Shown: positions 27,755 through 36,766 of the stretch, piece by piece | Numbering within the stretch: position 1 is the first letter of the stretch | Layout of the letters: each line of letters begins with the position of its first letter | Source of the DNA: Clostridium senegalense JC122 | GTDB lineage: Bacteria > Bacillota > Clostridia > Clostridiales > Clostridiaceae | Assembly: GCF_000285575.1 (NCBI RefSeq) | Contig: NZ_HE611052.1 | Location: 312,712-376,711 of the forward strand | Reading direction: 5' to 3' | DNA: 64,000 nt | Made by a program: the position numbers and the translations under genes | The notes under the pieces: model-generated | Told to the model about the DNA's origin: nothing | Databases searched by the model: none | Seen by the model: only the letters and a program-made list of their open reading frames with translations

Positions 27755-27845
27755 AATCTTTCCCCCTTATGTCATATAGTTATAAAAATATATCCATTTA
27801 ACTTTTTATAAATTACTTATTGCAATAAAATTTTTTATCTTTAAA

Positions 27846-28363
27846 GTTACCTACATTACCATATAAATCAATCATCATTTTTAAATATAATTTTGCAATT
27901 ACTAATCATATTTATTTTCTTTAATCATCTTGAAAATTTATAAATATTTTCATCTGCTATATAGATTAATGAATTATCTTTAAAACCAATCCATATCCAT
28001 ATAATTACATATAAAATTCAGCGTTTAAATTACTATCATGTATAATTTCTTGCTCCTCCCTATATAATTCATTGACTAAATGATGTATTCTAAACTTATT
28101 TATAAAGATTTATTCTATTAATTTAATTATACTTAACCTTAAATATTTTATATATTACCAAAACATTTCGGTATTAAAGTTGAGCAAAACCTTCTAATTT
28201 AAACATTCTGTCTGCTTAGGCATAGTCAAATAAATAATAAGCCAGTATTCTCACCTATTTCCCACGAATATTTCGTGGGTAAAATCCAGCCATAGTCCCA
28301 CTATTACTAGATTTAACCTCCTTGTCTCGTGACAAATATACTTTGAATCTTTGACTTATTATT
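27846..28363 (-). other. Decayed sequence between the GNAT fusion and the phosphatase
   Basis: Minus-strand fragments such as RIHHLVNELYREEQEII (about 28010-28092) and GFKDNSLIYIADENIY lie in different frames with stops between them, suggesting an old degraded gene of unknown family. No intact frame of useful length is present. Confidence 0.3.
28261..28279. other. GC-richer hairpin, possible insertion-sequence end remnant
   Basis: CCCACGAATATTTCGTGGG forms an 8-bp stem that stands out in base composition. Flanking 28200-28370 DNA is also less AT-rich and contains AATAATAAG/CTTATTATT at both sides. It recalls subterminal hairpins of IS200/IS605-type elements, but no transposase or TnpB frame was found. 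Confidence 0.25.
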
Positions 28364-28387
28364 TCTTTTCATATGCCTTATAAAAAT

Positions 28388-28501
28388 TTATTCTTGGTAA
28401 GTATTTTCACAATAATATCCTCTTATTTCAAATCCATTTTTTATATAAAACCTTTGAGCTTTTTTATTTTAAAAGTATACATGTAAATGAATTTCATTAA
28501 T
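28388..28501 (-). pseudogene. GNAT acetyltransferase C-terminal remnant
   Basis: The minus strand reads INEIHLHVYF, a stop, then NKKAQRFYIKNGFEIRGYY and a second stop. This is the last strand-helix unit of a GNAT protein with an in-frame stop (28469-28471) and no N-terminal part. Confidence 0.6.
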
Positions 28502-28508
28502 TTTTTAT

Positions 28509-29140
28509 TCAAAAATCTACTCTTAAAAAATCATTATAATTTTCTATCTCAAATTCCAACTTTCCTTCACAATTTAATTTGTAGATTGCAACATCTGAGG
28601 TTTTAAATAGTTTATTTTTATTAGTCCATTCAATATCTTTTACAACGTGGCATATTATATTTATTACACCACCGTGAGTTACAATTAAAATATTTTCGTT
28701 AGAATGTTTATATTTACATATCACATCATCAAACCATCTTTTTACTCTCTTATAAAAATCATCTGGACTTTCACCATTAGGATATTTCTCATCCATTCTT
28801 AAAGTATTAAAAAACAATCCAGGATATTTCACTAATGCTTCTTTATTCAACATTCCTGCTAAATTCCCATTATTCATCTCTCTTAACTCTTTATCAAATT
28901 CAACTCTTACATCTATTTTTTTACTACTTCATTTGCTGTAGATAAAGCTCTTGGTAAATCACTTGAAATAACTTTTGTTATTTTAAACTCTTTTTGCTTG
29001 AAATAAAGAAATTCGGCAAGTTTTTTAGCTTGTTCTTTGCCTTCCGATATCAAATCTAACTTACTCCATCCACCTCTATATCTCTCATCATCTTTAGCAT
29101 GTCTAACTAAATAAATATTAATTTTAAACCACCTCTGCAA
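28509..29140 (-). pseudogene. Histidine phosphatase, frameshifted
   Basis: The first frame (29140-28913) has the INIYLVRHAKDDERY motif with RHA and ISSDLPRALSTANE; the second frame (from about 28915) continues VRVEFDKELREMNNG, FYKRVKRWFDD and THGGVINII with the second His. They join if the A7 tract at 28916-28922 had one more A, giving about 210 residues. The start is unclear: TTG at 29140, or a codon nearer KINIYLVRH, which a GAGGTGG site would favour. Confidence 0.75.
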
Positions 29141-29171
29141 TAGTTTTAATACTTTTTCAATTTATTAACAA

Positions 29172-29918
29172 TCAATATAATTCTACTTCTGTCATAAGTA
29201 ATTCTTCTAAATAATCTGCCCTTGGTCTCTTATCTTTGTTGAAGAAATCCTTTACAGAACTTGAATCTGATTTAATAAAGACTAATGATTTAAATTCTGG
29301 AACTACATTGTTCATTTTCAATTTTTTTATATACTTTTTGTATAATTTAATGTACTCCTTCTCACTAATTTTTAATTCAACTTTAAATACTAATCCTATA
29401 AAATTATGTTCTCCTCCGCTTTGTATATACTTAGGCTGAGCTTTACATACTATATCAGTATCATATAGATTAATTCCTAATTCTTCATATAATTCCCTTT
29501 GTATATTATTATAAATATCAATTTTGCCTTCAATTAAATCCTCATCATCAAATCCTCCTCCACAGCACTGTAATCTATTAGGCAATGCTGTATTACAAGC
29601 CATTTCTCCTATAATAAAACTTGAATCTATAGTTTCAACTAATATAGATACATAAATGACCCTACACCCGTACTCTTCTATATTGTTATGAATTGTGTAC
29701 AAATAATGAGCATAATCCGTAGATTGTATGTATACCTTTAAGGCTTTTCCTATACTTTCTATATTACTTATAGTAAATACAGTTCCCCTAGTAAAACTTT
29801 TTCCAGATTTTAATAATTCTTCCCAATGTGCCTCCACTTTTTCTCTTACATGATCTGGCATTATATATTCCTTATCATATATAATTTCAACATTTCCATC
29901 TATTTTTCTTATAACCAT
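29172..29918 (-). CDS. Nudix hydrolase-like protein
   Basis: A 248-residue protein. The Nudix box, which binds metal and cleaves nucleoside-diphosphate-linked compounds, is visible at about residues 118-147: GGGFDDEDLIEGK followed by IQRELYEELGI (REL-EELG). A Gln/Gly-rich CCGGG precedes it. The N-terminal 75 residues are extra compared with minimal Nudix proteins. The site before the ATG is weak. It lies upstream of the broken phosphatase, possibly as an operon of nucleotide-like phosphate chemistry. Confidence 0.75.
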   Translation of the reverse strand: MVIRKIDGNVEIIYDKEYIMPDHVREKVEAHWEELLKSGKSFTRGTVFTISNIESIGKALKVYIQSTDYAHYLYTIHNNIEEYGCRVIYVSILVETIDSSFIIGEMACNTALPNRLQCCGGGFDDEDLIEGKIDIYNNIQRELYEELGINLYDTDIVCKAQPKYIQSGGEHNFIGLVFKVELKISEKEYIKLYKKYIKKLKMNNVVPEFKSLVFIKSDSSSVKDFFNKDKRPRADYLEELLMTEVELY

Positions 29919-30064
29919 TTATTTCACTATATTCCCCTTCTAATTTATTAAGTATTGATTATCTATTTTTCACATTTATTTATCATATGTTTTATTCCAT
30001 CTAGTATTTCTACAATTTTATTTTTTCTTTAATCTCTTTATCTATATATTATATTTCTATTTCA

Positions 30065-30127
30065 TTGCTATTTTTGTAGAAATATGTAGCATATATTGTA
30101 ACTTATATATACGCATTATTTACATTG
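30065..30127. repeat. Duplicated upstream segment, copy B
   Basis: Matches 24170-24236 (shared GTAGCA, ATTGTAACTTATATATA, ATTATTTAC). It lies in the 365-bp gap upstream of the Nudix gene, which otherwise holds only a terminator. Confidence 0.5.
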
Positions 30128-30195
30128 TTCATAAGAAATTAACTTATCTATTTCTTTTATTTTTTATATTAAATTTTATTTATATCTTAAATAAA

Positions 30196-30245
30196 AATAG
30201 AGACATCACCACAAATTTCAAAACTTTCATGGCAATATCTCTATT
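30196..30245 (-). terminator. Terminator of the 30284-30841 gene
   Basis: Imperfect inverted repeat AATAGAGA-CATCACCAC / GGCAATA-TCTCTATT followed on the minus strand by TTTTTAT. Confidence 0.6.
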
Positions 30246-30283
30246 ATTATATAGATATCTATTTACATTTTACATAAGCCTCT

Positions 30284-30841
30284 CTAAAACATATTCCTTA
30301 AATTTTCAAAGTTACCACTTTCTACTGATGTACCTTTATCTATTTTATCATTTACATAATCATATTCTGCAAAACCATAATTAAATTTAGGACTAGATAC
30401 TCTAACTTTAGTATCATTGATTGTGTATACAGCTTTATTTTCTAAAACTTTAGTTAAAAATTCTAATAACTCTTCACAAGATTTAACTTTTCCTTTTAAA
30501 ATCATTTTCAAACTATAATAAAATAAATTATAAGAACCACTTAATTCAGTCATTTGTCCATTTCTCATATAAAATGCTTTTCCTGTGTTATAAAAGTATT
30601 TCATAGATTCAAAACTTAAAGCCTTATATTCATTATTAATTTCCACTTTTTCATCATATAAGTCTTTTAGTCCATCTAATATGCTTTCCCAACTTCTTGT
30701 ATTTAATGATTTATTATCATTTATGACTTTATTAAATTTATCAACTGACTTTTCAAAATCCTTTTCTTTATTTACTATAGTACCATTTACTAAAATTGTA
30801 TATTCACCATTTTCATATACTAAACTTATTTTCTTTTCCAT
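30284..30841 (-). CDS. Hypothetical protein, 185 residues
   Basis: A soluble, acidic/lysine-rich protein without signal peptide or membrane segment; no family recognised. It opens MEKKISLVYENGEYTILVNG, a short beta-type start, and carries on with helices rich in Lys and Glu (DLYDEKVEINNEYKALS). GGAG before the ATG at 30841 supports that start over 30904. Monocistronic with its own terminator. The 345-nt region up to 31186 shows only AT-rich DNA. Confidence 0.6.
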   Translation of the reverse strand: MEKKISLVYENGEYTILVNGTIVNKEKDFEKSVDKFNKVINDNKSLNTRSWESILDGLKDLYDEKVEINNEYKALSFESMKYFYNTGKAFYMRNGQMTELSGSYNLFYYSLKMILKGKVKSCEELLEFLTKVLENKAVYTINDTKVRVSSPKFNYGFAEYDYVNDKIDKGTSVESGNFENLRNMF

Positions 30842-31186
30842 AATAACACGCTCCAAATAATTAATAATAATTATTATATCATATTGATTATTATTTTTCA
30901 TCACTAAATTCTTGCCATCATTCTATATATAAATTTACTATTATATACATTTATATACATTTTAAAATAACCTAAAGTTCTAAAATACTTATTATAATTT
31001 TAAAATTATTCAATAAAAAACTTTTAAACTTATAAAGATTTTACAACTAAAATTTCAAACTTAAATTGAAAAATTAGCTTTAAATTCTATACCTTTTAAT
31101 TTGAATTCATGTAACTGTATAGAAATCATGTTATAATTAGTATATAAATTAATAATAATTTTTTTAAACATAAAAGGGGAAAAATA

Positions 31187-31624
31187 ATGTATTTTAAAGA
31201 GATGAATATTTCAAACATAGAACTCATTGTAGATATGTATGTTACTACTTTCAATTCTCCACCTTGGAATGATGAGTGGACAGTTAAAACTGCTTCAAAA
31301 CGACTATGTCAAATGATGAATTGTGACGGTGCATATGGTCTTATTGCATATGAAGATGAGTTAATTTGTGGTATGATTTTAGGAAATGAAGAACAATTTT
31401 ATAACGGAATTATGTTCAATATTAAAGAATTTTGTGTTAGAAATGATATTCGTAATAAGGGTTTTGGGAAGATGATTTTGGAAGAATTTGAAAAACGTTT
31501 GAAAAATAAAGGGATAACAGAGATTGTATTATTTACCTCAAAAGATGATAGTAATGAAAAGTTTTATAAAAAAAGAGGATTTCATACATTTGACAAAATT
31601 GTTATGATGGGTAAAGAATTATAG
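31187..31624 (+). CDS. GNAT-family acetyltransferase
   Basis: A 145-residue single-domain GNAT. FNIKEFCVRNDIRNKGFGKMI (about residues 79-99) is motif A with the R-N-K-G-F-G pyrophosphate loop, and SNEKFYKKRGF near 127 is the final strand. Acceptor unknown. AAAGGGG lies 8 nt before the ATG. It is intact, unlike the three GNAT remnants at 21.9, 23.6 and 28.4 kb. Confidence 0.8.
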   Translation: MYFKEMNISNIELIVDMYVTTFNSPPWNDEWTVKTASKRLCQMMNCDGAYGLIAYEDELICGMILGNEEQFYNGIMFNIKEFCVRNDIRNKGFGKMILEEFEKRLKNKGITEIVLFTSKDDSNEKFYKKRGFHTFDKIVMMGKEL

Positions 31625-31646
31625 AATCATATGTATTATAAAAAAT

Positions 31647-31680
31647 AATTTAGAGGGCATTTAAAATCACCCTCTAAATT
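31647..31680. terminator. Bidirectional terminator
   Basis: Perfect 11-bp arms AATTTAGAGGG/CCCTCTAAATT between the convergent GNAT and SDR genes. Confidence 0.75.
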
Positions 31681-31713
31681 TATCTATATTTGAAATTTAG
31701 CTTGTAAAATTAT

Positions 31714-32433
31714 TTAATCTTCTTGTTTTGTCTTAGCAATAACAATTTCTCTTATACAAACATCTTGTGGTTGATTATATGCAAAATCTATGCAATTTAC
31801 TACTTGCCTTGCTTCTAAACCACTTTCTATAGTTTCTTTCCACTGATTATAATCATGTTTTATATTCTCATCAGTTGTATGTGATAAAAGTGACGTTTCA
31901 ACAACTCCTGGCGCTATTGTTATAACCCTTACATTGCTACTTGCAACCTCTTTTCTTATATTTTCTGAAATTGCATGAACTGCAAACTTTGTTCCACAAT
32001 ACACTGCATGATTATCAAAAGTTTTTCGACCTGCTATTGAACTTATATTAATAACAGTACCTTCATTTCTTTCAACCATATCTTTTAATACTATACTTGT
32101 GCCTGTTAATATTCCTTTTATATTTACATCTATCATATTATCCCATTCAGTATAATCTTGTTTTTCTGGATGACCTAATAACATAATTCCAGCACAGTTT
32201 ACTAAACAATCAACTTTGCCGTATTTACTTTCAGCTTCTTTTATTGCCTTTTCCATTTCTCCCCTATTTGTAACATCAACAGATTTACATATAGAGTTTT
32301 TTAGATTTAACCCCTCCATAATCTCTAGTCTTCTTGATATTAATAAGACTGGATGACCGTTTTTAGAAAACATTTTTGCTGTTTCCATTCCAATACCTGA
32401 ACTTGCACCTGTTACTACAATTAATTTCTTCAT
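31714..32433 (-). CDS. Short-chain dehydrogenase/reductase (SDR)
   Basis: A 239-residue classical SDR. TGASSGIG at residues 7-14 binds the cofactor; NCAGIM near 85 stabilises the sheet; the catalytic Ser and Tyr-Lys are in NISSIAGR near 134 and YCGTKFA near 149. Arg residues after the first strand (SRRLEI) suggest NADP(H). Substrate unknown. TGGAGG precedes the ATG. Divergent from an HxlR regulator with a strong palindrome between them, so it is probably inducible by an electrophile or redox signal. Confidence 0.85.
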   Translation of the reverse strand: MKKLIVVTGASSGIGMETAKMFSKNGHPVLLISRRLEIMEGLNLKNSICKSVDVTNRGEMEKAIKEAESKYGKVDCLVNCAGIMLLGHPEKQDYTEWDNMIDVNIKGILTGTSIVLKDMVERNEGTVINISSIAGRKTFDNHAVYCGTKFAVHAISENIRKEVASSNVRVITIAPGVVETSLLSHTTDENIKHDYNQWKETIESGLEARQVVNCIDFAYNQPQDVCIREIVIAKTKQED

Positions 32434-32636
32434 ATTTTACCTCCATAGATTAAAATTATAATTTTTTATTGTTTATATAGTTTGTATAAAACTATAGTTT
32501 TAAATTCTAATTGCCTTAAAGCATCAATCATTATTTTGGATATCCACCTTTTGGAATGAATAATCTTAAAAATCCACTTGAAATCATATAGTTGCAAATT
32601 AATTATACCTATGTTAATTTAATCTTTAAAGTACGC

Positions 32637-32684
32637 ACTTAATTGTTATATAGTAACCTAAAGGTTACTATATAACAATTAAGT
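32637..32684. promoter_or_regulatory. Perfect 22-bp-arm palindrome, likely HxlR operator
   Basis: Arms 32637-32658 and 32663-32684 are exact complements around TAAA, core AGTAACCTAAAGGTTACT. It lies in the 350-bp divergent region between the SDR and hxlR-type genes. The right flank (32685-32760) matches the MITE-like family in part (TATCAAGTGAGAAAACTTAAA), so a repeat copy may have been remodelled here. Confidence 0.5.
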
Positions 32685-32783
32685 TATTCATTTATCAAGT
32701 GAGAAAACTTAAATAAACTGTCAACTATTAATATAATATTAATCTTAAAACTTATATAAATAAATTTTTTAACGGAGGCTTAT

Positions 32784-33131
32784 ATGAATAAAATTAAAGT
32801 TGTTTGTGAAATGGAGATAACCTTAAATGTAATTGGTGGTAAATGGAAACCATTAATATTACATTTGTTAATATATGAAGGTACAAAAAGATTTGGAGAA
32901 ATTAAAAACTTCATAGGAAATATTTCACATAAAACATTAACAAACCAATTAAGAGAATTAGAAGCGGATGGACTTATCACAAGAACTGTTTATCCAACAG
33001 TTCCACCTAAAGTTGAATATAGCATTACAGAAAAGGGAAATAGCCTATCTAACATTTTAGAAGAAATGTGTAAATGGGGTGAAGAAAATCTTACTGAAAA
33101 ATATGAACTTATTAATCCATTATGTGAATAA
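32784..33131 (+). CDS. HxlR-family transcriptional regulator
   Basis: A 115-residue winged-helix regulator with the family core: [18 protein letters not shown] near residues 12-29, [19 protein letters not shown] recognition helix near 54-72, and the wing [13 protein letters not shown] near 81. A single Cys at position 8 fits thiol-sensing members such as YodB or HypR. CGGAGG precedes the ATG. Likely targets are itself and the divergent SDR gene. Confidence 0.85.
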   Translation: MNKIKVVCEMEITLNVIGGKWKPLILHLLIYEGTKRFGEIKNFIGNISHKTLTNQLRELEADGLITRTVYPTVPPKVEYSITEKGNSLSNILEEMCKWGEENLTEKYELINPLCE

Positions 33132-33214
33132 TTTCAAGATTTTATATAAGAAATAACATAACATTATAAATAATTTATCATATTATATAATGATAGTATT
33201 TATGAGGTTTTATT

Positions 33215-33700
33215 ATGACCGGATTTATTTTATATTTTTTAGCTACTATTCTTCTTTGTTTTTCTTTTTTTAAAAGTAAAGAAAAGACTAAAATAGCACT
33301 TAAGTCTTCTATCAAATCCTTTGAAGCTATTATGCCTCAATTTCTAGGTATAATTATAACCATAGGATTAATTCTTGCTATCTTAAATCCGGAAAGTATT
33401 TCTAAGTTAATAGGTGAAAATTCCGGATTTTTAGGAGTCTTAATTTCATCAATGATTGGTTCTATTACAATGATGCCAACCTTTGTTGCTTTTTCAACGG
33501 GGAACACATTACTTAAAAATGGTGCTGGTTATAGTCAAGTGGCTGCATTAGTTTCTACTTTAACTTTAGTTGGAATTATGACTTTTTCTTTGGAAGCCAA
33601 GTATATCGGTAAAAAAGCCGCTTTTCTTAGAAACTTTATAGCTTTCCTATTTTCTTTTTTAGTAGCTTTTTTGTTTGGAAAGGTTATGATGATTTTATGA
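33215..33700 (+). CDS. Permease subunit 1 (PF03773-like half)
   Basis: A 161-residue protein with four or five membrane segments. The middle segment GFLGVLISSMIGSITMMPTFVAF (cited in part: SSMIGSITMMPT near residue 88) has the Gly-Ser-Pro pattern of the ArsP-like permease family. Full-length family members carry two such halves in one chain; here they are two overlapping genes (ATGA, 33697-33700), so a heterodimer is likely. The start is ATG at 33215 behind a weak TGAGG. Substrate unknown. Confidence 0.65.
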   Translation: MTGFILYFLATILLCFSFFKSKEKTKIALKSSIKSFEAIMPQFLGIIITIGLILAILNPESISKLIGENSGFLGVLISSMIGSITMMPTFVAFSTGNTLLKNGAGYSQVAALVSTLTLVGIMTFSLEAKYIGKKAAFLRNFIAFLFSFLVAFLFGKVMMIL

Positions 33701-34230
33701 ATAATTTGTATAAAATTTTAAAACGTTATTCTTTCTTTTTAACCGCTTTGCTTCTATTGATAATAATATTTTTTATTAATCCATATGTAGCATTTAATAC
33801 TTTTGAAAGTGCTAAATCAAACTTTCTACAAATGCTAATGGTGTTGCCACCTATTATGATTTTGCTTGGCCTTATGGATGTTTGGGTTCCACGTAAAACT
33901 CTTATGAAATATATGGGTGATAACTCCGGTGCATTAGGAGTTTTTTTTGCCATGCTTATTGGTTCATTAGCAGCAGGACCAATGTATGCTGCCTTTCCCT
34001 TTACAGCTGTTTTAATAAAAAAAGGGGTAAAATTTTCAAATATTATAATCTTTATGAATGCTTGGTGTGTAACAAAAATCTCAACATTACTCTTTGAAAT
34101 ATCCTCTTTAGGATATGAGTTCACATTAATTAGATTAATTATAGACATACCTGGTGTAATCCTAATGGGTTATATAGTTAATTATTTTATGGATGATTAT
34201 TCCCTAAAAAAACTTTATAATGAAAAATAA
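33697..34230 (+). CDS. Permease subunit 2 (PF03773-like half)
   Basis: A 177-residue partner with five hydrophobic segments. It repeats the signature of subunit 1 at about residues 84-105 (FFAMLIGSLAAGPMYAAFPF) and adds a conserved NAWCVTK near 131. Its start overlaps the stop of subunit 1, so the two are translationally coupled. A terminator follows directly. Export of a metalloid or amphiphile is only a guess from distant ArsP relatives. Confidence 0.65.
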   Translation: MNNLYKILKRYSFFLTALLLLIIIFFINPYVAFNTFESAKSNFLQMLMVLPPIMILLGLMDVWVPRKTLMKYMGDNSGALGVFFAMLIGSLAAGPMYAAFPFTAVLIKKGVKFSNIIIFMNAWCVTKISTLLFEISSLGYEFTLIRLIIDIPGVILMGYIVNYFMDDYSLKKLYNEK

Positions 34231-34257
34231 AAATCCACAAAAATTTTGTGGATTTTT
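34229..34257. terminator. Bidirectional terminator
   Basis: Arms AAAAATCCACAAAA and TTTTGTGGATTTTT between the convergent permease and msrB genes. Confidence 0.8.
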
Positions 34258-34258
34258 A

Positions 34259-34705
34259 TTAAACATATTTTTTATATCTACTATAACCTAACTCATCTAT
34301 TTTATCTCTTGGTATAAACTCCAGTGCAGCTGAATTTATACAATATCTAAGCCCACCAAGTTCCTTAGGTCCATCATCAAACACATGTCCTAAATGAGCA
34401 TTACTTGACGCACTTCTTACTTCAATTCTCATCATTCCATGACTTAAGTCTTCTTTTTCCTTTACATACCCTCCATTTATAGGTTTTGAAAATGCTGGCC
34501 ATCCACAGGAACATTTAAATTTATCTTTAGATGAAAATAATGGCTTTTTAGATATTATATCTACATATATTCCATCTTCAAAATGATTATCATATTCATT
34601 ATCAAAAGGAGGTTCTGTTCCATTTTCCTGTGTTACTATATATTGAAGTCTATTTAAAGAGTTTTTTAATTTTTCTTTTTCATTTTTTTGATGTTCTCCA
34701 CACAC
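34259..34705 (-). CDS. msrB: Peptide methionine-R-sulfoxide reductase (MsrB domain)
   Basis: Reduces the R form of methionine sulfoxide in proteins. The SelR-type core is clear: [13 protein letters not shown] near residue 22, [11 protein letters not shown] near 64, [14 protein letters not shown] near 98 and the catalytic Cys in RYCINSAAL near 121. No good start exists: the frame begins at a GTG (34705) inside msrA. If the A7 tract at 34683-34689 had six A, msrA and msrB would read as one MsrAB fusion, which is common in Bacillota. So this is either an overlapping separate gene or the second half of a frameshifted fusion. Confidence 0.8.
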   Translation of the reverse strand: MCGEHQKNEKEKLKNSLNRLQYIVTQENGTEPPFDNEYDNHFEDGIYVDIISKKPLFSSKDKFKCSCGWPAFSKPINGGYVKEKEDLSHGMMRIEVRSASSNAHLGHVFDDGPKELGGLRYCINSAALEFIPRDKIDELGYSRYKKYV

Positions 34706-35216
34706 TTTCTAAAAAATGTTCCCTTCCTGATCCTTTATAATATGCCTTATATCTTAATGGATTTTTTATGTAATACCCTTGATGATAATCCTCAGCTTTA
34801 TAAAAAACTTTTGCCGGTTTTATTGCAGTAGCTATAGGTTTATCAAATCTATTGCTTTTTTCGAGATTTTCCTTATATTTAATAGCTATATCTTTTTGCA
34901 CTTCATCACTGTAAAATATTACAGTTTTATAGCTTTCTCCTTTATCAAAAAATTGTCCTTCATTATCTGTAGGGTCTATAGATTTAAAAAATGTATCAAC
35001 TAGTTCTTCATAAGTTATTATATCTTCATCATATGTAATTTCCACTGCTTCATAATGTCCTGTGCCACCATTACAAACTTGTTCATAACTAGGATTTTTT
35101 ACCTCTCCACCAGTATACCCTACAATCACATCTAATACTCCATCATATTTAAAGAACGGTTTAACCATACACCAAAAACATCCGCCAGCAAAAATAGCCT
35201 TTTTTATATTTTTCAT
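34680..35216 (-). CDS. msrA: Peptide methionine-S-sulfoxide reductase (MsrA domain)
   Basis: Reduces the S form of methionine sulfoxide. The catalytic Cys is in [12 protein letters not shown] near residue 12, with [17 protein letters not shown] near 35 and the ring [11 protein letters not shown] near 146. AAAGGTG before the ATG at 35216 decides the start over 35267. The frame ends ESVWRTSKK just after an A7 tract, 26 nt inside msrB; one base fewer would fuse the two. See the msrB entry. Confidence 0.88.
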   Translation of the reverse strand: MKNIKKAIFAGGCFWCMVKPFFKYDGVLDVIVGYTGGEVKNPSYEQVCNGGTGHYEAVEITYDEDIITYEELVDTFFKSIDPTDNEGQFFDKGESYKTVIFYSDEVQKDIAIKYKENLEKSNRFDKPIATAIKPAKVFYKAEDYHQGYYIKNPLRYKAYYKGSGREHFLESVWRTSKK

Positions 35217-35339
35217 ACTATCACCTTTATTTTTTATTTTTTTATGAATGAAAATTATATTTTTCATTTATAACTTATCTTTCTATAATATTCCCTTTTC
35301 TTATAAATTTATTTCTATATAGATTTATGTTTACTTTTG

Positions 35340-35600
35340 AATCAGTATAGAATAATTCTAAACGTACTTTTTTAGGATCAGCTTTGATTTATTCAGGTTT
35401 TATTGACATCCTTTCGATTTTACTGAAAAAATAACTTGCAGAAAATAAATTTCGCAACTTCTGTCCTTCTTGTTACGCCTATAAACTTTGGATATAACTT
35501 CAGTTAACTTTATATCCCAAATTCAAAGTTTAATTCTTGAATTTTAACTAACTATACTTCTACTTATTTTTTCTTAACTGATAACAATAATCTTATTACT
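35340..35600. repeat. Degenerate MITE-like repeat fragments, inverted
   Basis: CTAAACGTACTTTTTTAGGA (near 35353) matches the complement of the middle of copy 3 (about 7800-7825), and CTTATTTTTTCTTAACTGAT (near 35564) matches copy 1. The family ends are not recognisable. The 490-nt gap 35217-35706 holds only this and a terminator. Confidence 0.45.
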
Positions 35601-35642
35601 TTTACCATTAAATTCAGAATCATAATTTTAAGGATTAAAATA

Positions 35643-35692
35643 AAAGGATTATTTAAACATAAAATATAAATTCTATGTTTGAATAATCCTTT
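35643..35692 (-). terminator. Terminator of the YnjBCD-type operon
   Basis: Nineteen-bp arms (35643-35661/35674-35692, one G-T) just after the ATPase gene stop. Confidence 0.75.
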
Positions 35693-35706
35693 ATTCTATA
35701 ATGTTT

Positions 35707-36729
35707 TTATTTAAAATAAACTATATTATCTAAACTTATTTTCACTTTTACTTTTTCCATTTTATTATATGAGTGTTCTTTAGAAAAAGTCTTAATTATA
35801 GTTTCTTTTACTTTTATATCATAATATGTAAATTCACCAACGTATTTCTTTCTATATATTATTCCCTCTATACCTTCTGTTTTATCACTTTTATGTATTT
35901 GTATATTCTCTTTTGGTATCATAACTTCAACATAATCTAAATTTTCTATGTAATTGGTTTTGAAATTTAAAATTTCGCTTTTAAAAAACCATTTTTTTAT
36001 ATTTCCACCTATATAATTTCTTTCTCCAAATATATTAGCAACTTCTTTAGTTTTAGGATTTTTATATAAATTAATAGGAGTATCAAATTGCATTATAGTA
36101 CCATTTAACATAACAGCTATTTTATCACTCATCATTAATGCCTCTTCTTTATCATGAGTTACTAGTATAGTCGTTATATTTAAATCTTTTTGCAAAGTTA
36201 ATACAAATTCTCTCATTTCATTTCTTAAATTTATATCTAAGCTTGAAAATGGTTCATCTAAAAGTAAAACTTTAGGATTAACTGCTAAAGTTCTTGCTAT
36301 AGCTACTCTTTGCTTTTGTCCTCCTGATAATTGTGATGGATATTTATTTTCATATCCTTTTAATTTTACCAAATCCAAAAGCCTATTCACTTTTGCCTTT
36401 CTTTCTGATTTTTTTACTTTTCTCATTTTAAGACCAAACTCTACATTTTCATAAGCCGTCATATGTGGAAAAAGTGAATAATCTTGAAATACTATAACAG
36501 CATCCCTTTTGTCTGCTTTTTTTTCAATTACTGATTCATTATTAAAAATTACATCTCCATCATCTGGTTTTAAAAGGCCTGCTATTACCTTTAAAGTAGT
36601 ACTTTTACCACAACCTGAAGGACCTAAAAGTGTTATCATCTCTCCATGATTTATATGTAAATTTATATTGTTTAAGACATCTACATTTTGAAATTTTTTA
36701 TATATATTAATTAGCTCAACACTGGACAT
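35707..36729 (-). CDS. ABC importer ATPase (PotA/FbpC/YnjD type)
   Basis: A 340-residue ATPase of the CUT/MOI group. Walker A GPSGCGKST near residue 36, Q-loop VFQDYSLF near 80, signature LSGGQKQR near 134, Walker B VLLLDEPFSSLD and the switch His in LVTHDKEEA. Residues 240-340 form the C-terminal regulatory (TOBE-like) region. Last gene of a binding protein-permease-permease-ATPase operon, 37 nt after the second permease; GGGAG lies upstream of the ATG. The substrate class is open: relatives carry polyamines, iron, thiamine or anions. Confidence 0.85.
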   Translation of the reverse strand: MSSVELINIYKKFQNVDVLNNINLHINHGEMITLLGPSGCGKSTTLKVIAGLLKPDDGDVIFNNESVIEKKADKRDAVIVFQDYSLFPHMTAYENVEFGLKMRKVKKSERKAKVNRLLDLVKLKGYENKYPSQLSGGQKQRVAIARTLAVNPKVLLLDEPFSSLDINLRNEMREFVLTLQKDLNITTILVTHDKEEALMMSDKIAVMLNGTIMQFDTPINLYKNPKTKEVANIFGERNYIGGNIKKWFFKSEILNFKTNYIENLDYVEVMIPKENIQIHKSDKTEGIEGIIYRKKYVGEFTYYDIKVKETIIKTFSKEHSYNKMEKVKVKISLDNIVYFK

Positions 36730-36766
36730 TTAAATTATCTACTCCCTATTTATATTTTTATATATA

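Noticed and set aside
34680-34690. Reading the msrA TGA as selenocysteine
   Set aside because: MsrA selenoproteins have Sec at the N-terminal catalytic site, which is Cys here; after this TGA the frame closes within a few codons and no SECIS-like stem follows.
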